Of a DNA stretch of 64,000 bases, positions 48,901-63,179 are shown in pieces; positions within the stretch are counted from its first letter, which is position 1, and every line of letters starts with the position of its first letter. The translations under genes and the position numbers were made by a program. Origin of the DNA: Nipponacmea schrenckii (lineage: Eukaryota; Mollusca; Gastropoda; Lottiidae); the NCBI GenBank assembly GCA_030562195.1, contig CM060201.1, forward strand, positions 18,984,454 through 19,048,453, read 5' to 3'. A model generated the notes under the pieces. The model was not told the DNA's origin and did not search any database. It was given only the letters and a program-made list of their open reading frames with translations.

Positions 48901-51900
48901 AAATCTGCTTGATGATTTTTAGTCTCCTAAGTATAAAAAATCGGTTAGCCTGTTCAAAATCTGAATCAGAAATATCTCTTTCATACATAAATCGTAATTT
49001 TAGTCTTTATACCTGTATTAAGGTTATTGGTATCAAGAAGTTGAAAATAGGATATGTAGTTTGACCACCTGTAGAAATACAATCAAGATATTTTCTGTGT
49101 GTGGTAAAAATATCATGATAAATGGAGATGTATTACTTGTAAAACTTCAAATTTTGCCAAAAAAAGCACTTTAAATTGATCACCAAGGGTTGAAAGTATC
49201 TTTGCCAAAAATTCAATAAAGAAGTTAATTTGGTGTTTCACGTGTTACATTATCTAAGGTCAGATAAAAAGTTATTTCTTATGGTTTCAGTTTGACTGCT
49301 CTTGAATTGGAATGGTGTCTTGAACATATAATCTTGCCAATAAAATTGCCTTCATTACCCTGTGTTAGCTGTTATCAGTCAAATGCCAGAAGACTAACTA
49401 GAGTAGGACCTTTATTTGCTTAAAGTACACAGTTCCTTATTATTTCTCACTCATTCTAGGACAGCAATTTTATCTGATTGACTAATCAGAAGCTTGGAAA
49501 CTTAAGTCAACTTTGACATCATTTGTACATAATGCAGAAAGTAATCAGTATAGAAGATGTGAACCAGGTATATCCTGTTTGATACAACCATCCCATTAAT
49601 ACTGGAACCAAGCGAGAAGATCACTACAATATTGATGTTAGTTTTGGCAGAGTTTTATTTCCTCTTTCTGGTTCTGTATGAAACATATAACACATGGTTG
49701 AAGCATGTTGGTCAAAATATATATTTGGTCATGAAGTGAAGTAATATCGGTATGAAGTACTTCCCATTGAAATTCTGCTTATGACTGATTCTGACAATTT
49801 TGAATATAAAATTTGATAAATAATGCCTTCAGCATCTTTGTATTTTGGTTTTAATTTTTGAATGACTTGACAAATTGGTTTTTACAGGGCGAGCTTTATC
49901 ACTTTTCCCAAAAGACATTCTATCCAAGGGAAATTTTATGTAGTTGATAAATGCTAAAAGTTTTCCTTAAGTTTATTTTTACATCTGTACAGAATAGTAG
50001 AAGTTATCTTAATAAAAACAGTGTGTTCTTGACACTATTCTCCTTGACGTTATGTAAACACAATTGTTAATGCCTGCAGGTCTTTAATTCCAAGCGGAAG
50101 GGAAATTTGCTTCTTTTAATCAAAGCTCAAGATATTCTGTAAGTTTATTTAAGAATTTTAGTAATTGAAAAAAAAAATTGCACATGTTAAATTAAAAACT
50201 TCAAAGATGATGGTTTATAACACCTGGAGGGCTATTTCTTTTAAAAATTTATTAAAATTTATAAATGATTTCAAATCTCTAAATATTGTGAAATATTACA
50301 GTTAAAATAAAAAGAACTTTGAAATGGCTTATTTCAGCCAAAGCAGTAAGTCTTTTGAAAAAGTTAAATGAATTTACTCATTGGCTTTGAAGGTTATCAA
50401 AGAATTAAGATAAGTTTGAAAGTATATCACCCCAAACGTCTTTTACTATCAGATGTGTTCAAAGCACCTGTAGAACTAGGCTATTCGATATTTATTTTGT
50501 TGTTATCAATATCAGAGAAGGAATGCTTCAAATAGTTCAGAAAGATTATATTATACTGGCACAAAAGCACATTTATCTGAGAACTTTGGTTTGTGTGGTA
50601 CAACTCTCTCTGTCCATAAAGACAGTATCAGTAGATACTAGGGTACAGGCTGCATGTTTAACAGATTCAATGCACCTAAAAATCCATATTCTCTTATCTA
50701 TATCAAAGAAAGGTGGTATCAAAGAAGAAATTGTGGTACCAGTACAAGGTAGTCAGAAATAACAAACACAAACAATCCAAGTTCTACAACTAAGTTTAGA
50801 CATTTTTATTTTGATAATCATTCAATAAAATCAAATTAATTATTCTATGTAGATACTCGTAAAGTTGTATTACCATAGGCATAATTAAAAGTGTATTGAT
50901 AAAGAGTGTATTAAGTTATGTACAGTAAGATTTGTCATTCTGAACTACCTATCTAGATATGATATGTAATATATTTTGACTGCTGTCCTCTACTATCAAT
51001 ATCAAAAGAACTCAAGCATGAAAGAAATTTGTAGTTATTTTGGTATGTAGGTTGTAAGAGATAATAGAATTATGATGATAAAAGATCAAAGGGAGATAAT
51101 TATATCAAGAAAGCATGTTATTAACATCTAGGCCTGCTCATTTGAATCTAGTGTTTTGTTTAGACAAATTTAGCCTCAACTGACCTTTCACTCGCTTGCT
51201 GAATTTGCATCAGCTCATAATTTGTTCTGAAACAATAGGATTTGAGATTTTTAGGGTTGTTGCTCATTTTAACAAAAGAATTTATTTGCAGTTGCCCATT
51301 TTCAGAGATTTTTTGCAAATGCTCTTTCATTAGCAGTCTTTGCCAGTGCTCATTGCATCCAAGTTCTTTTCAATTTCTCATTGTATCAAAGTTCTTTGCA
51401 ATTGCTCATTTCATGTTCTTGTAAATGCTAATTTTGTTAAAGCTTCAAAAAGCCTTTGACTTCATTTAAACGAAGAGGGTAAAATACTCTTGAAAATTCT
51501 AGAAGCCTACGGGTACTTCTGACAGTTTTAAAAACCACTTCTAGTCACATATGGCAGTGTAAAGGTTAAACGCTGGTATCTTAATAGGTAAAGAGTGACC
51601 ACAGGCTAAAGTTCATTTCAGAAGATGGTCAGTAACCATATGCTGCCAAGATGGCTGCCATATTTTTGATATGTTTATCAAGACACTTAACAGTTTCAAG
51701 ACCCTTTTCCTCAACAAGACCTGACCTGTTTTCTGCATTAGATTTATTGACCATTGACCCATTTCTGATTTAAAATAGAAATTAGTTTTATGCTTATGGA
51801 TAGAACAAAAACATTTTCTTCAGTAAATTCTACAACAGCATGAAATCTTTAAAATGTAAGCATTTACATCCATTTCTCATAGAATTCAAGCCATCATTTG

Positions 51901-54322
51901 TCCAGTAAATGTTTGAGACTTAAACTTCAGACCTGACTGTAAGGTTATATAATGAAAATAGAAATGTAATATATTTGAAGAAGTAATGGAATAATGAGAT
52001 AATATTTACTGTTTTAACCTGCTAGTTTATTATGGTTGATTATTGCTTCTTACATCATACATCTGGCCCACCTTGTTAGACAAAATAAATCATGTACACC
52101 CACTATTTATCTTCCTCATACCGACATAGTGGTAGCTTGTCCTTTATTTTATAAGAGGAATAAACAAATCTTAATACTTATTATCAAGACCCTTGGTGTT
52201 ACAGGCTGTGCATGTTACAGATCCCCCTTACCATCATTTGGATATATCTACAAGATTAGATAAATACCACTGTCTTAACACAATTTTCACTGTTACACAC
52301 TTCAAGGTGTTGCCTGTCCTCATTAACTCAAAAAGAAAGATTGGACAAAATTAATAATATAGTGGTACTTAAAACAAATAAAGCAATTCTCTTTTGGTTA
52401 AAAAATTGCCATTACAATTATGTGTTGGAGGATTATTTCAGTGTCTTGAGCTTTCATTCATCCAATTAATGAGACATTTGTCCTGTATTCATTCAATCAT
52501 TTATCCATTCAATATATAAATGTCAGAAGTGAAATGTTAATAAAGAAAGTGTGCCAGAAATCATAAACCTTTAACCAGAAATTCCCATTAACCAGTAACA
52601 GCTGACCAGCTGTCTTGATACTGGCTATTAAAATATGGTGTGTTTATTAAACTAGTGTATTATTGGTAATTCCATTAAGTTTGATCCTTGCATTTCTTTC
52701 ACAGGTTTCTTCATATTTTTCAATGCATTGTCTACACTTCTACCATTCTACTACACCTTTTAATATTCAAACTGTTATTCTATTGCTGATTATATCTACA
52801 AAAGGTTTCCTTGGACCCAAGTGCAGAAAGAAAATTGTAGTTAGATATGAAAATTCCATTTTTTTTTTAAAATTTTTCCAGAATGGTACATTAGAACATA
52901 CTTCTTTTGATAAGGTTCACATGCAACACCAATTCATTCTATCCTATTCAAAGCTGTAGGCTTTCACAGCATTGCAGACTTTATTTTGGCAGTTAATATC
53001 TTCAAGTGAAAATTACGAACACTAATAAAAATGATAAGGATATTTTTGAAGGTGTAAACATGGCAGGCAGGTGTCTATAGATATCTAAAATAAGATGGAA
53101 GGCGTCTGGACTCCTACTCAAAAAAATCAGAAACTACAAAAATATACAATATTAATGTTAAAAGCAATCGATTAGATTGGATACTGCTAAGGGGCTCATA
53201 CCCAATGTAAGAAGTATTTTCAAGGGGAAAGTTGGGCAAGAAGTCTCTAGTAGTAGAAAGCTTCAAGACTCAGATTTATATTGGATGTTCCATAAAATTG
53301 ACCAAGACCAATTATTGGGATTACCAGCTCAATAACCAAAACTTCAATATGTTTTTTGATCAAACTAATTTCAATTCGCTCTCAACATTTATGTGTTAAG
53401 GATGCTCAAAATCACACCACCACACATTTACTGCAAATCTGCCATTGTACGCCATACATAAATTAAGAAATCTGGCAGTGGTATGCTTTTGTCCATCATC
53501 ATTAGAGAATGAAGGTGTAGTAGAATGTTAAACACCATTCCATTATTCTTTAACTCTTGTAAACTGTTGAATATGAGAAGGTAGAAATGATTTGGCAACT
53601 GTTGGTAAATAAAAACAATATAATCTGTAATGCCTATGAACAGCTACAAGTGTTAGTTGTAAGTTATTTAATTGACTGTTAAATTCTATAAATAACAGTT
53701 AAATACAGACACTGGGTGATCTTTCTATCAATTTTAACTTTATAAACAAAGTGTACTTGCCAACAGGAATCAGACACCAAGTGGTAGTTGGCCTGAAATC
53801 GGCTGTAAAATTGTGGAATGTAAGCATTCGAAACAATATAACTTCAGTAACTTTAGAGAGTAGCATAGTGTTTCCTTGAATGCTGTAGAGGAGTAATATG
53901 TAAACCATTGGAACGGAAGGAAATGTAGAACATAATTTTGAATTTACACATTTAACAACTATCTCTTTACAAACATTCACGATTTGTTATCCAATTAATT
54001 GTAAATACTTCTTAATTTTCTGCAGAGAATACTCAAAACTCAAAAACTGGTTATATCTTTTTTATGATACTCCAGTCTTCTGGCAAGCATGATGAATTAC
54101 GTTGAAGATCTGCACATGGTATTTTTCTTACCTTGAGTAATCTGAGTTAAATCTGATAATTTCTGACATTAACTTTTAATCTTGGTGTTATCAAAACAGT
54201 GTAAACTCATAAATATTCATGAGTCATAATTCGTGTGTTGTGATAATTGATAAGCTTAACTACATGAAAGATTATACATATTCATAGTTTCTATTTGGAC
54301 TGAATTCGAATTTTTTAATTTT

Positions 54323-54500
54323 GACCAAATTCAAAGTCCTCTGTCTTATAACCAAATACAAAGTCCTCAGTCTTTTGACCAAATTCAAAGTCCTCAGTCT
54401 TTTGACCAAATTCAAAGTCCTCAGTCTTTTGACCAAATTCAATGTCCTCAGTCTTTTTACCAAATTCAAAGTCATCCGTCTTTTAACCAAATCCAAAGAA
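54323..54500. repeat. Minisatellite, 27-bp unit, about 6.5 copies
   Basis: The unit reads 'gaccaaattcaaagtcctca' plus 'gtctttt'. Because 27 is divisible by three and the unit lacks stops in some frames, long frames with a nine-residue period open on both strands; these are by-products. Copies 3 and 4 are identical. Confidence 0.9.
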
Positions 54501-54998
54501 AAATTGTTATATTTGACTTTTATTCAAAGATTTCATTTTTGACCAAATATAAAAACATCATTTAGCTTTGAAAGCAATGATAGTATGGAAGGGCTTGTAA
54601 ATTATGAATATTTTTTTAAAGACAAATATATGCTTCAGATCTTGTAACAACCTATTATGGTATCTTTACTTTCATTCAAAGTAAATGAAGATTACCAATG
54701 GTTTCTATTTCAATTTGATAAGAACAATGACTAAGATAAAAATTAATTGTTCAAGATTACAATTAATAATCCACACAACAAGACAGTCTGGATCTAGAGT
54801 TGGAAAAAACAACCCTTATCCAGCTCTCATATTGAGTGTGTCAGACTGTTCTATAACTCCACTATAGGGTAGATGTGTACATTATAATTTGGTTATAGAG
54901 TCAAATGGCTTTTATCTGTATGTTCGCCCCCTCCTGGGACTAGATTAAAACCTAGCTGCATGTCAGAGGCACAACATTTCTCCTTCATGTTTTCAGAT

Positions 54999-55060
54999 AA
55001 CAAAATTTCTAGGGAGATGAACATTTTTTAAACAAAATTTCTAGGGAGATGAACATTTTA
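54999..55060. repeat. Two-copy tandem repeat, 32-bp unit
   Basis: 'aacaaaatttctagggagat' followed by 'gaacatttt' occurs at 54999 and 55031, nearly identical. Confidence 0.85.
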
Positions 55061-55499
55061 GAAAGTCTTTTACCTTGATGGTGCCCTGACAGCTCAATGG
55101 GTTATTTTGAATATGTTGGTCTTGATGAACTATTCAGAAGTTGGTTCTGAAATGCCTCTGGAGATCTTATGCTGTTAGTTGATTGATATACTGAGTCATC
55201 ATAAATAGAAATTTAAATAACACTCCCAAAGATGTAAAAATAAAATTCAAAGTTGAGCAAGAAAAACTAAATTGTTGTTTTATAACTGGAGGAAATAAAA
55301 TTTCAATCATGAAATATGGACGTCAAATGATAAAAACAGATGTGAGCCAAGAGTGTTATGTTTTCACGTTAACAAGAAAAATTATTGTTCTTTATTCTCC
55401 ACCCCATTTTTAACATATGTTGCATACAAATTGATCTAGGTTCTCATAGTCCAGTTCAACAAATCTGCTCAGAATACATGCTAGCATTTGCTGGAGATA

Positions 55500-55650
55500 A
55501 GGTTTTTGCCACAAAAAAAAAATTTCACCTCATGCCTCATGGGTTTAGTTTTTCTAATCAGTGGAATGGACAACTGAATTTATATGTGGCTTTTATCCCA
55601 ATTAGGTGCAGAGTAGTAGGATGTGAAAATCTATTTTATTTCTATGCTCT
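55500..55650 (+). repeat. Weak copy of the dispersed 'GTGCAGAGTAGTAGGATGT' repeat
   Basis: It contains 'aggtgcagagtagtaggatg' and 'tgaaaatctattttatttc', similar in order to the end of the copies at 12020 and 19409. The 98-codon frame that crosses it is judged a chance frame. Confidence 0.3.
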
Positions 55651-58600
55651 TGTGAATTTTAGTATGTTGTCAGAGACATGATTTCAAATCAAAATGGCTA
55701 TTTGAGTTCTTAGAAATGCTGCAGGTATATCATTTCTGTTTCTGACAATATGAAAGCAATTTATCAGATGTGAAGAAGTGGACTACCTGAGATTAATTAC
55801 TAGCTGTATTCTGATTGGTTACTTCTGCTACTAGGTGTGATCTGATTGGTTGAGAGTATTATTGGCGTGTGGAGATTGAAGTACTGAGATGAATGATAGT
55901 GAAGTTTTTATAGTTTTTACTCTCTGTCAGTACCACTGGAACTTATTCTTATTATAAGAACATTTTTTAAAGATTTATTTGGAATATATGTTTTGCTATT
56001 TTATGAAGTTGGATATTTGTTTTGTATCCTTTTGCTATGAATTTGTGGACAAATAGCATGTTTTTTTGTATCATTTCTAAGGAATATTAGATTGTGGATT
56101 ATTTTATATCGTTTTGTATCCTTGAGATAAAAAAGTTGTTACTCTGTATAATTCTGGAATCTTAAAAAAGTTTGATTTATTTTGGATGTTTATTGAAATA
56201 GTAGACTTGATTTATTTTATTTGAGAGTACTTGCTTCACTTGGATGATATTGACAGCTGAATGAGTGGTATGATTAGAAATATTGTGGATTACCTCTTTT
56301 TGTTGGGGTTTGGTATTTGGGAAATTAATCCCAAATTTTCATAAAGATTATTTGGTCTTGGTCAAACATGTGAATTGTGGTTTATGTAATAGTTACTGAA
56401 CTGAGTGAGATATGAAGATTTTTGTCTGACCAGGAGAGAGAGAAATATATAAAACTTGGTAGATTTACAGGCTAGATTTGTCATAGTTTATGGTATTGAC
56501 TGTTAAATCCATAGCACAATATCACCATAGCTGGACTGTCTTAAACATGTGGTGATAATCCTTGAATCTTTTAAGTTGTATACCTTTGATGTTTCTAAGT
56601 CAAATAGTCAGGAAGAGGGTCAGTGCTCTCAGCCACTCCATTATGCATTAAATGTATATTATTAAGATGACCCGCTGTTGAGAAATATGGTCTCCTTTCT
56701 AATCAAATGTGTATTGAATCATGTATGATATGACATGCATTTAGATAAATCTTAAGCATAAACATTTTCATTGGATCCCAATGTGGCAATTAAAATTGCA
56801 GCATGGTTCAAGCCCTTTTAAAGTTAGACCTGATGTATTAAGTCTCCACTGATAAACAGTTGTAAGTTCTGTTGAAAGTTAAGCCCCCAGTTTAAATTGA
56901 TAATGAAAGCTGACTTAAAGGAGTATTTATTATTTAAACATATGTAGTAGATTGTTGATGTATAGTTTTAACAGTGTAACTGCCTCTCTATGGTACCTGA
57001 CTAGAGATTATTGTACATGTGTCCTAATTAACGTGGGAAATTTTCAGCAATTTTTAAGAAAATGTTATTTTTTAAAAGAGACTTTGATAATTCTAATCTA
57101 AGGCTAATTAATAAGAATATTAATTAAAATTTTCTCAAACTGCAGAGTGTACTTAGTTCATAGATAGTTATCTGTAGTTATGTAGTTATTGTGTGTAGGT
57201 TATTTCTGAGAAAATATTAAATTTAGAAGTTTTTATGAATATTGACTTGATACCCAATCGAAGCCTTTGATAGATGAAGTGTAAGAAATTTGACTAATTT
57301 GGAGCTATTATTGGCTGGGGTCGCTAGCATACAATCCAAGCAAATTAATTCATATATATAAATCCCATGATACAAGAATAGTGTCTGTTGTAGTCAAGGT
57401 ATTACATGCAGTTTGTTGCAAATTGACATGGTGATGATGTAATGTCATTTATTACGAAATTAAAACTGTTCTAGTCTAATTCCCTCCAATGTAAATATTG
57501 TTAAATATTAATGGAGTTTTGTGATATTGTTGAGATTAATGCGATATCAATCTGCATTCCATTATCACATATTCTATTCATAATCTGTTGATTAATTGAT
57601 TAAATATTGCAATTATGCCAATATACTCTATCCTATTCATAATAACAAGAGTGTAATTGATACAATATGTTGCAGGATTGGAATATGATTAAGTAGTGCA
57701 TTTATTTTATGCATGTTAAGTCAGCCTTTATAGTTGAGTCAGTTCAGTAGATCAGTTAATTGCTCAAAATATGAAGGTCTTATTTCAGATATACTGAAAT
57801 ATATGAATAAATTGTTTATTGTTAGAGGTAACAAAAATTCAAAGCTTACTGATGGTGCTCAAAATAGGGGTATTTAAAAAAAGGACAGACAATTACTCAT
57901 AAATCTCTTCCCTGGAAGTGAAGCTGGATTATAATCTGCTCATTTAACATCCCTGTTCTTCAGCACATTATCTGTTTTCTCAGTGTCTTTTAAAAAACAA
58001 TCAGATTTGTACTTTGATGAGAAACAGATGATTTATTAACATTCAAAATGATACTTGTTATAATGTTGCTGTGGAAATTGTAGTAAAGATGTTAAATTTC
58101 ACATTTAGTGTAAAAATCTGTGTATAGTTATGAAAAATCAATATTAAAGTTGTGTTGACAGATGTATAGTAACACTTTAAGAGAGACATGTTTTAATCCT
58201 GGTAGAATTAATGCTGCACTGTAGGACTACTGACATTGAAAAATGCTATTTAGTTCAATTAATGCTATTTCTCTTGACATGAATGATAAAAAAAAAATCT
58301 CTATCTGATTTTATGCAGTTGATAAATGTTTTAGAAATCTGGTTTAAAAGTGAAAATTCAACTATTTAGATTTACACAGATGAGGAAAGGGATCTCAGTA
58401 GGTTTGGGCTTAATTGATATATATAGTTTCAATGTCTGGGCGTAAATTTTTAATTGTATGGACTCCATCTTAAAAATCAATATTATCGTGTGTCATTAAC
58501 AAAGTTACGAGCAGGTTTCTAATTGAATTATGTCATAAATTAGGTTATAAATTTCTACTATCAGCCGTTTGCTGTCAAAGAATTTTTATGTTGGAATGAA

Positions 58601-58679
58601 ATGTACTTTCAATATGACAAAAGTTCTTTCACTTGGTTTCTGGTGTGTTCTTTAGTGTTAGATACTACACGATTTGTAT

Positions 58680-58960
58680 TGCTAATGAGTATTGCAAGTC
58701 AATGTCTTTGGTTGTATAGGTGAATATCTTCTTTTGGAATATGGATCCATGTCTTTGGCAATTAATGTCTTGTACCTTATATATTAAATTTATGCCTTGA
58801 ATTTTGAGATTATGTCCATTTGACTTTGAATGATGGTTTAATAAGATGGATGTCTTCAACTGACATTGTGGATGTCTATTAATATTGGATGGATGTGATT
58901 CGGAAGGCTTTGGATTGTGATATCTCTCAATAAATGTCTGGATGTGATTGGTAGTTGGTT
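58680..58960. repeat. Imperfect repeat rich in 'ATGTCTTTGG' and 'GGATGTG'
   Basis: 'aatgtctttgg', 'catgtctttggcaattaatg', 'gatggatgtcttcaac', 'gtggatgtctatt' and 'ggatgtgatt' recur irregularly. No fixed period could be set by eye. Confidence 0.35.
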
Positions 58961-61900
58961 TTTAGAACTGTTGATGACATTGATGTTAGACTTAGATGAT
59001 TTCTTTGGATTCTATAGCTTGTGTCTTTATTTTGTTTTTGTGCCTTACAGTCTGAATATGAGGTTATACTTTAAGTGGATTTAATGTAATGTAATGATTT
59101 TATTTGGAATAACAAGAAATATTTTGATATAATGTAGCCTTTTATAGTGTATAATATTAGCTAGTGAATATTGTGAATTGTAAGGTAGATGATACTGAGT
59201 CTGATTTATGATATATTTATTCAGCTGATGTCGTTCAGGTCTAGTCATTTTATCATGGAGAATACACTATTTTACCCTACTATCTCTCTCTGCTCTACAC
59301 CTGTAGTTTATTGAGCCTTCTCAGAGGTATAGAAAAATTTGGTAGCATTCCATTTTATGTCTTTTTGTACAAAACAGAGATTGGAACAATAGGATTGAAG
59401 TCAATATCATTTCTTTAACCCCTGATCACTTATTGAAGGATTTAAAACCTACTTAAGCATTAGATATAAGTAAGGGCTACAATTTTGTACTTGTGCCTAG
59501 TAACCTACAGGAAAATTTCTCATATATTTCTCCATTGTTTTGTATATATGCCAAGTGAGAAAGCAAGCATTTTCAGTCAAATTTGATATGTTTTTTTTTA
59601 CGTTCTATTTTGTAATTCTTCTGACTCATTTGATAGGTATAAATATATACTCCCCTTTGTTCTTATAGTATTGAAAATAGATCAAACTTGGTATTGATAG
59701 ATAACCCAGCCTTACAACTTGTAACCTTAACATAATAGCCATTTTCATTCTTAAAAAAATAGAAAAAGTTGGAATTGTAATTATCTTACTTTAGTCTATG
59801 TGTTTGAAGAAAACAGATTGAAATGTATGTATGTTAAAGACATTGTTTTCAATGGCCATTTTCAGTGAAAACATTTTTGTTAAAAGATATGTGAAATCTG
59901 AAAAAATGGTTATATTAACAAATTGATAAAATTTAGATTCCAGATTTTATAAAAAAAATTGAGTTATTTCAGTTATCATATCTTTTCACCTACAAAATCT
60001 ATTACCACAAACTACTGACATAAAATACCATCAAAAACATTCCAATTGTGAACTAAATGCCTTTGAAACTGTAATCGCTAAACAAAAGATTCAATTCTTG
60101 ACAATTTCTTACTTAACTGTTGAAAAATTCCAACCCCAGAAATGTTATCTTTCCAAAAACTTTCTGTTTTTTCTTTAAATTTTGAAATTTAAGACGTAGA
60201 AAAAGTTTATCTTTTTTGTGAAATTTGTGTTCAACTCTGATCACTGATCAGGTAAAGATGAAACATTGTACTTGATTACCGTGGAAAAGATGTTCATGCC
60301 AGCTGATAAGACAGTCTTAATGTTACTTGTGTTACAGTACATTCATGTTAAATACAGAATTGTGTAGATCAGTTTAAGTTTTTAAAACAACATGATTTAC
60401 TTTTTATACACAGTCTCCATATTTTTCTTTGATAATCTTCTTTTTTCAAAATATACATAATGATTACCTTTCAAGAGTAAATTTATCTTTATTTTTTGTT
60501 TGAAAAAACTCATTACTTCTCTTGTGTATGATTAGATATGAATGGGTACAGTTGATGTTAAAATTGAAAATGAGTGCCAAGATTAGTGTAAGTGATTTGA
60601 AGATCTTCGATTCATTTATTTTTCATATAGTCATAGGAAATTGGTACTAACTTACTGTGCAGGTCTGTTGATAGCTAAGAGTATCAACATTCAGTAACAT
60701 TTGACTCAGAATATTAATTTATAGCTTATCTGGCATCACTGAATTCAAGTTGAAGTATTGGTAGGAACATGAACTGAGGACCATTCTGCTGGAGAGATAT
60801 TACACCCAAGATAATGAGTATCGCACCAAATAATTTCTAGACTAATATTTGATTAGCTAATTCTATAGACATTACGAACTTGATTGACATCTTATATTTG
60901 ATTGGTTAATTAATGTCTGATCTCTCATTTGATTGGTGTGAATTTAAACATCTGTCCTTGAATTAATGACAAGTCAGTAATTAAACACTTGACTAGGATT
61001 AGAATAAAACGTTTTAAATGTTCACTCTTTCTATAGATCATATTGTTCCAAAAAGTGTCCTTTTATTAGCCAACAGTTCAGAATTTGTTACATGGATAAT
61101 ATAGTAATGTTAAAAATATTGGTATAAATACTGTCAATTAAAAAAGAATTTGGATTGATTGTTGGTACATCATTGACATAGCCTATGGCCATCAAATGAT
61201 ATTGAAATCAGTGTGAACTATTGATTTGAGTTTCATTAAACTGATTATTGATTCTTCTAAACTATTTATATATCTAGTGGGTACAATGATAGTATATATG
61301 TACACCATTCCAATTTTCTGCAGTTTTTGCAATTTCACTAAAACTAAGAGCCTCTAGAATCTGGAAAAAGTGGAAAAAAACAACAAATTTTCCCAAGAAC
61401 AAATTGACCACAGAACAAGAAGTAAATGAATAATCTTAAGTGTTTGGGGCGTTCTGTTAACTTTCTTATCTTGAAACAGTTTAAAGACAAGATTATTAAG
61501 CCCTATAGCAAATCTATTAACAATAATAAACTACAGGAGTCTTCTTGTTGAATAAAATCTCAGACTGTATTATTACCATATTTGGCAGACTAAATAATAA
61601 ATATGTTCATGTCTGTTCAATTCATCATGTAATTACCAGTAGACAACAGTTTCATGGGTTCCCTCCCCTCGGCATAAATTGGGCTTCAGTCAGGTTGGTG
61701 AAATTAGCTGAAGTCATTTACTCATGGTAATGTCCCTCTTTTTCATGGCACAGGTACTAAATGATAGGGACTATAACAGTTTGTTAGTGACTTATGATTC
61801 CAAATAAACATTGTCTGGTGTGGGGTATTGAACAGGGTTGCCAACCCATACTTCACAACTGTATAGATATTCTTGAACTGGATACAAGATCTCAGTTATT

Positions 61901-63083
61901 TGTACCGTTTGAATTGTATATTTGATTTATTATAATGTGTGAAATTAAGCATTTTTTATTTTGAAAGTTGACATTTTGAAATTTGTTTTATATAATATAT
62001 ATGATAATACGATAGTTAAATGGGCTTTCTACACTAACCAAGACGTTAATGAGTTAAAATGGGGATTTCATACCAAGAAAATAGCATTATCTGGTATAAT
62101 CTAAGTAGAATAGAACAGACAGACCCTAGGCCATGTTTAATTACTGGTCAGAATCTGGAATTGACAGATCTAAATATGACCTGTAGCAGGGCAGTTGATT
62201 TGGCATTTTCTCTGTAGGACAGTAAAGTTTGTGGTACCGGTACAAGAATATCTAAGAATTTGATAATAAACTTATTTAAGGACGGTTTTCTTTATGTTTT
62301 TTGTGATTGTGAAATTCTTATAATTTCTACCAGAAAGTTTTCTTAGAAGCTTTGTTTTAAGAGTTGTTTCTAGCCAATTCTCCTATTTGGACACTGTCAA
62401 ATACATATGGAAAGTTTGGAGATACAGCAACAAAATTTTGACAAAACGTTATAAAAGTGTCTACAAAAAGTTACAAAGAGGTTGATGCTAGAAAGGTCCA
62501 ATGAATCCTTGGAAGTTAAGTCATTTCTGTCAAGGTTCATGCAGAACTAGAGTTTATAAGTGATCATTGTACCATATTAAACATGTAACATATACAGGAT
62601 GATAGCTGGGTGTTCAGTTTCAGGATGTAAATTCAGAACTCAAAGGAATTAGTTGTATCGGTTTATCACATATTTATACATATCCTGCTACAGTTTAATA
62701 CATATACAGTTTATTCTGCTCTTGTTTTTATGCTGATCTGATTAGTAAAAGTTTTCTGAAGTGTGCTGGTATTCTTTGGGCTGAGCTGGTTGTAGAAATT
62801 TCAATTTGATATTTTTGGGTGCTTGTTTATGTCAATTATCATAGTATCAACAATGTTGACTTTTCAAAGGCTGCATGTTTAGACACCATTTTATTTTTAC
62901 CTTAACCACATCTAGAACATTTATTGAATTAAATAAAAAAAAAGGATTAATATTAGTGACTTTGAAGGATTATATTCAAAACTATAATCAATTGTGTTGA
63001 GGTGGAAACCCAAGTGAATATATTCATTGAAATAAACTGTTTATTGGATTAATGTAATTGTTAAAGACGGTACAAGTGATACA

Positions 63084-63179
63084 ATGTCTCGAATGAATGG
63101 TGGAAGCTGGTCACAAGATCGACCAGCTAGTACAGGAGTCTATCTTTCATCATGGGAAAACAAACTAGAGGAACTAGTG
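63084..63179 (+). CDS. Candidate alternative first coding exon of liprin-beta (4)
   Basis: ATG plus 32 codons, starting MSRMNGGSWSQDRP and ending SSWENKLEELV, followed by the consensus donor GTG|gtaaga, phase 0. The Leu/Glu-rich end (ENKLEELV) would lead smoothly into a coiled coil. No acceptor in the right frame was found: the nearest AG (63065-63066) reads into TGA in the frame that exon C would impose. A first exon with its own promoter is therefore the simplest reading. The partner exon must lie beyond 64000. It could belong to another gene, but the strand, the phase and the position inside the liprin-beta intron argue for an isoform start. Confidence 0.5.
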
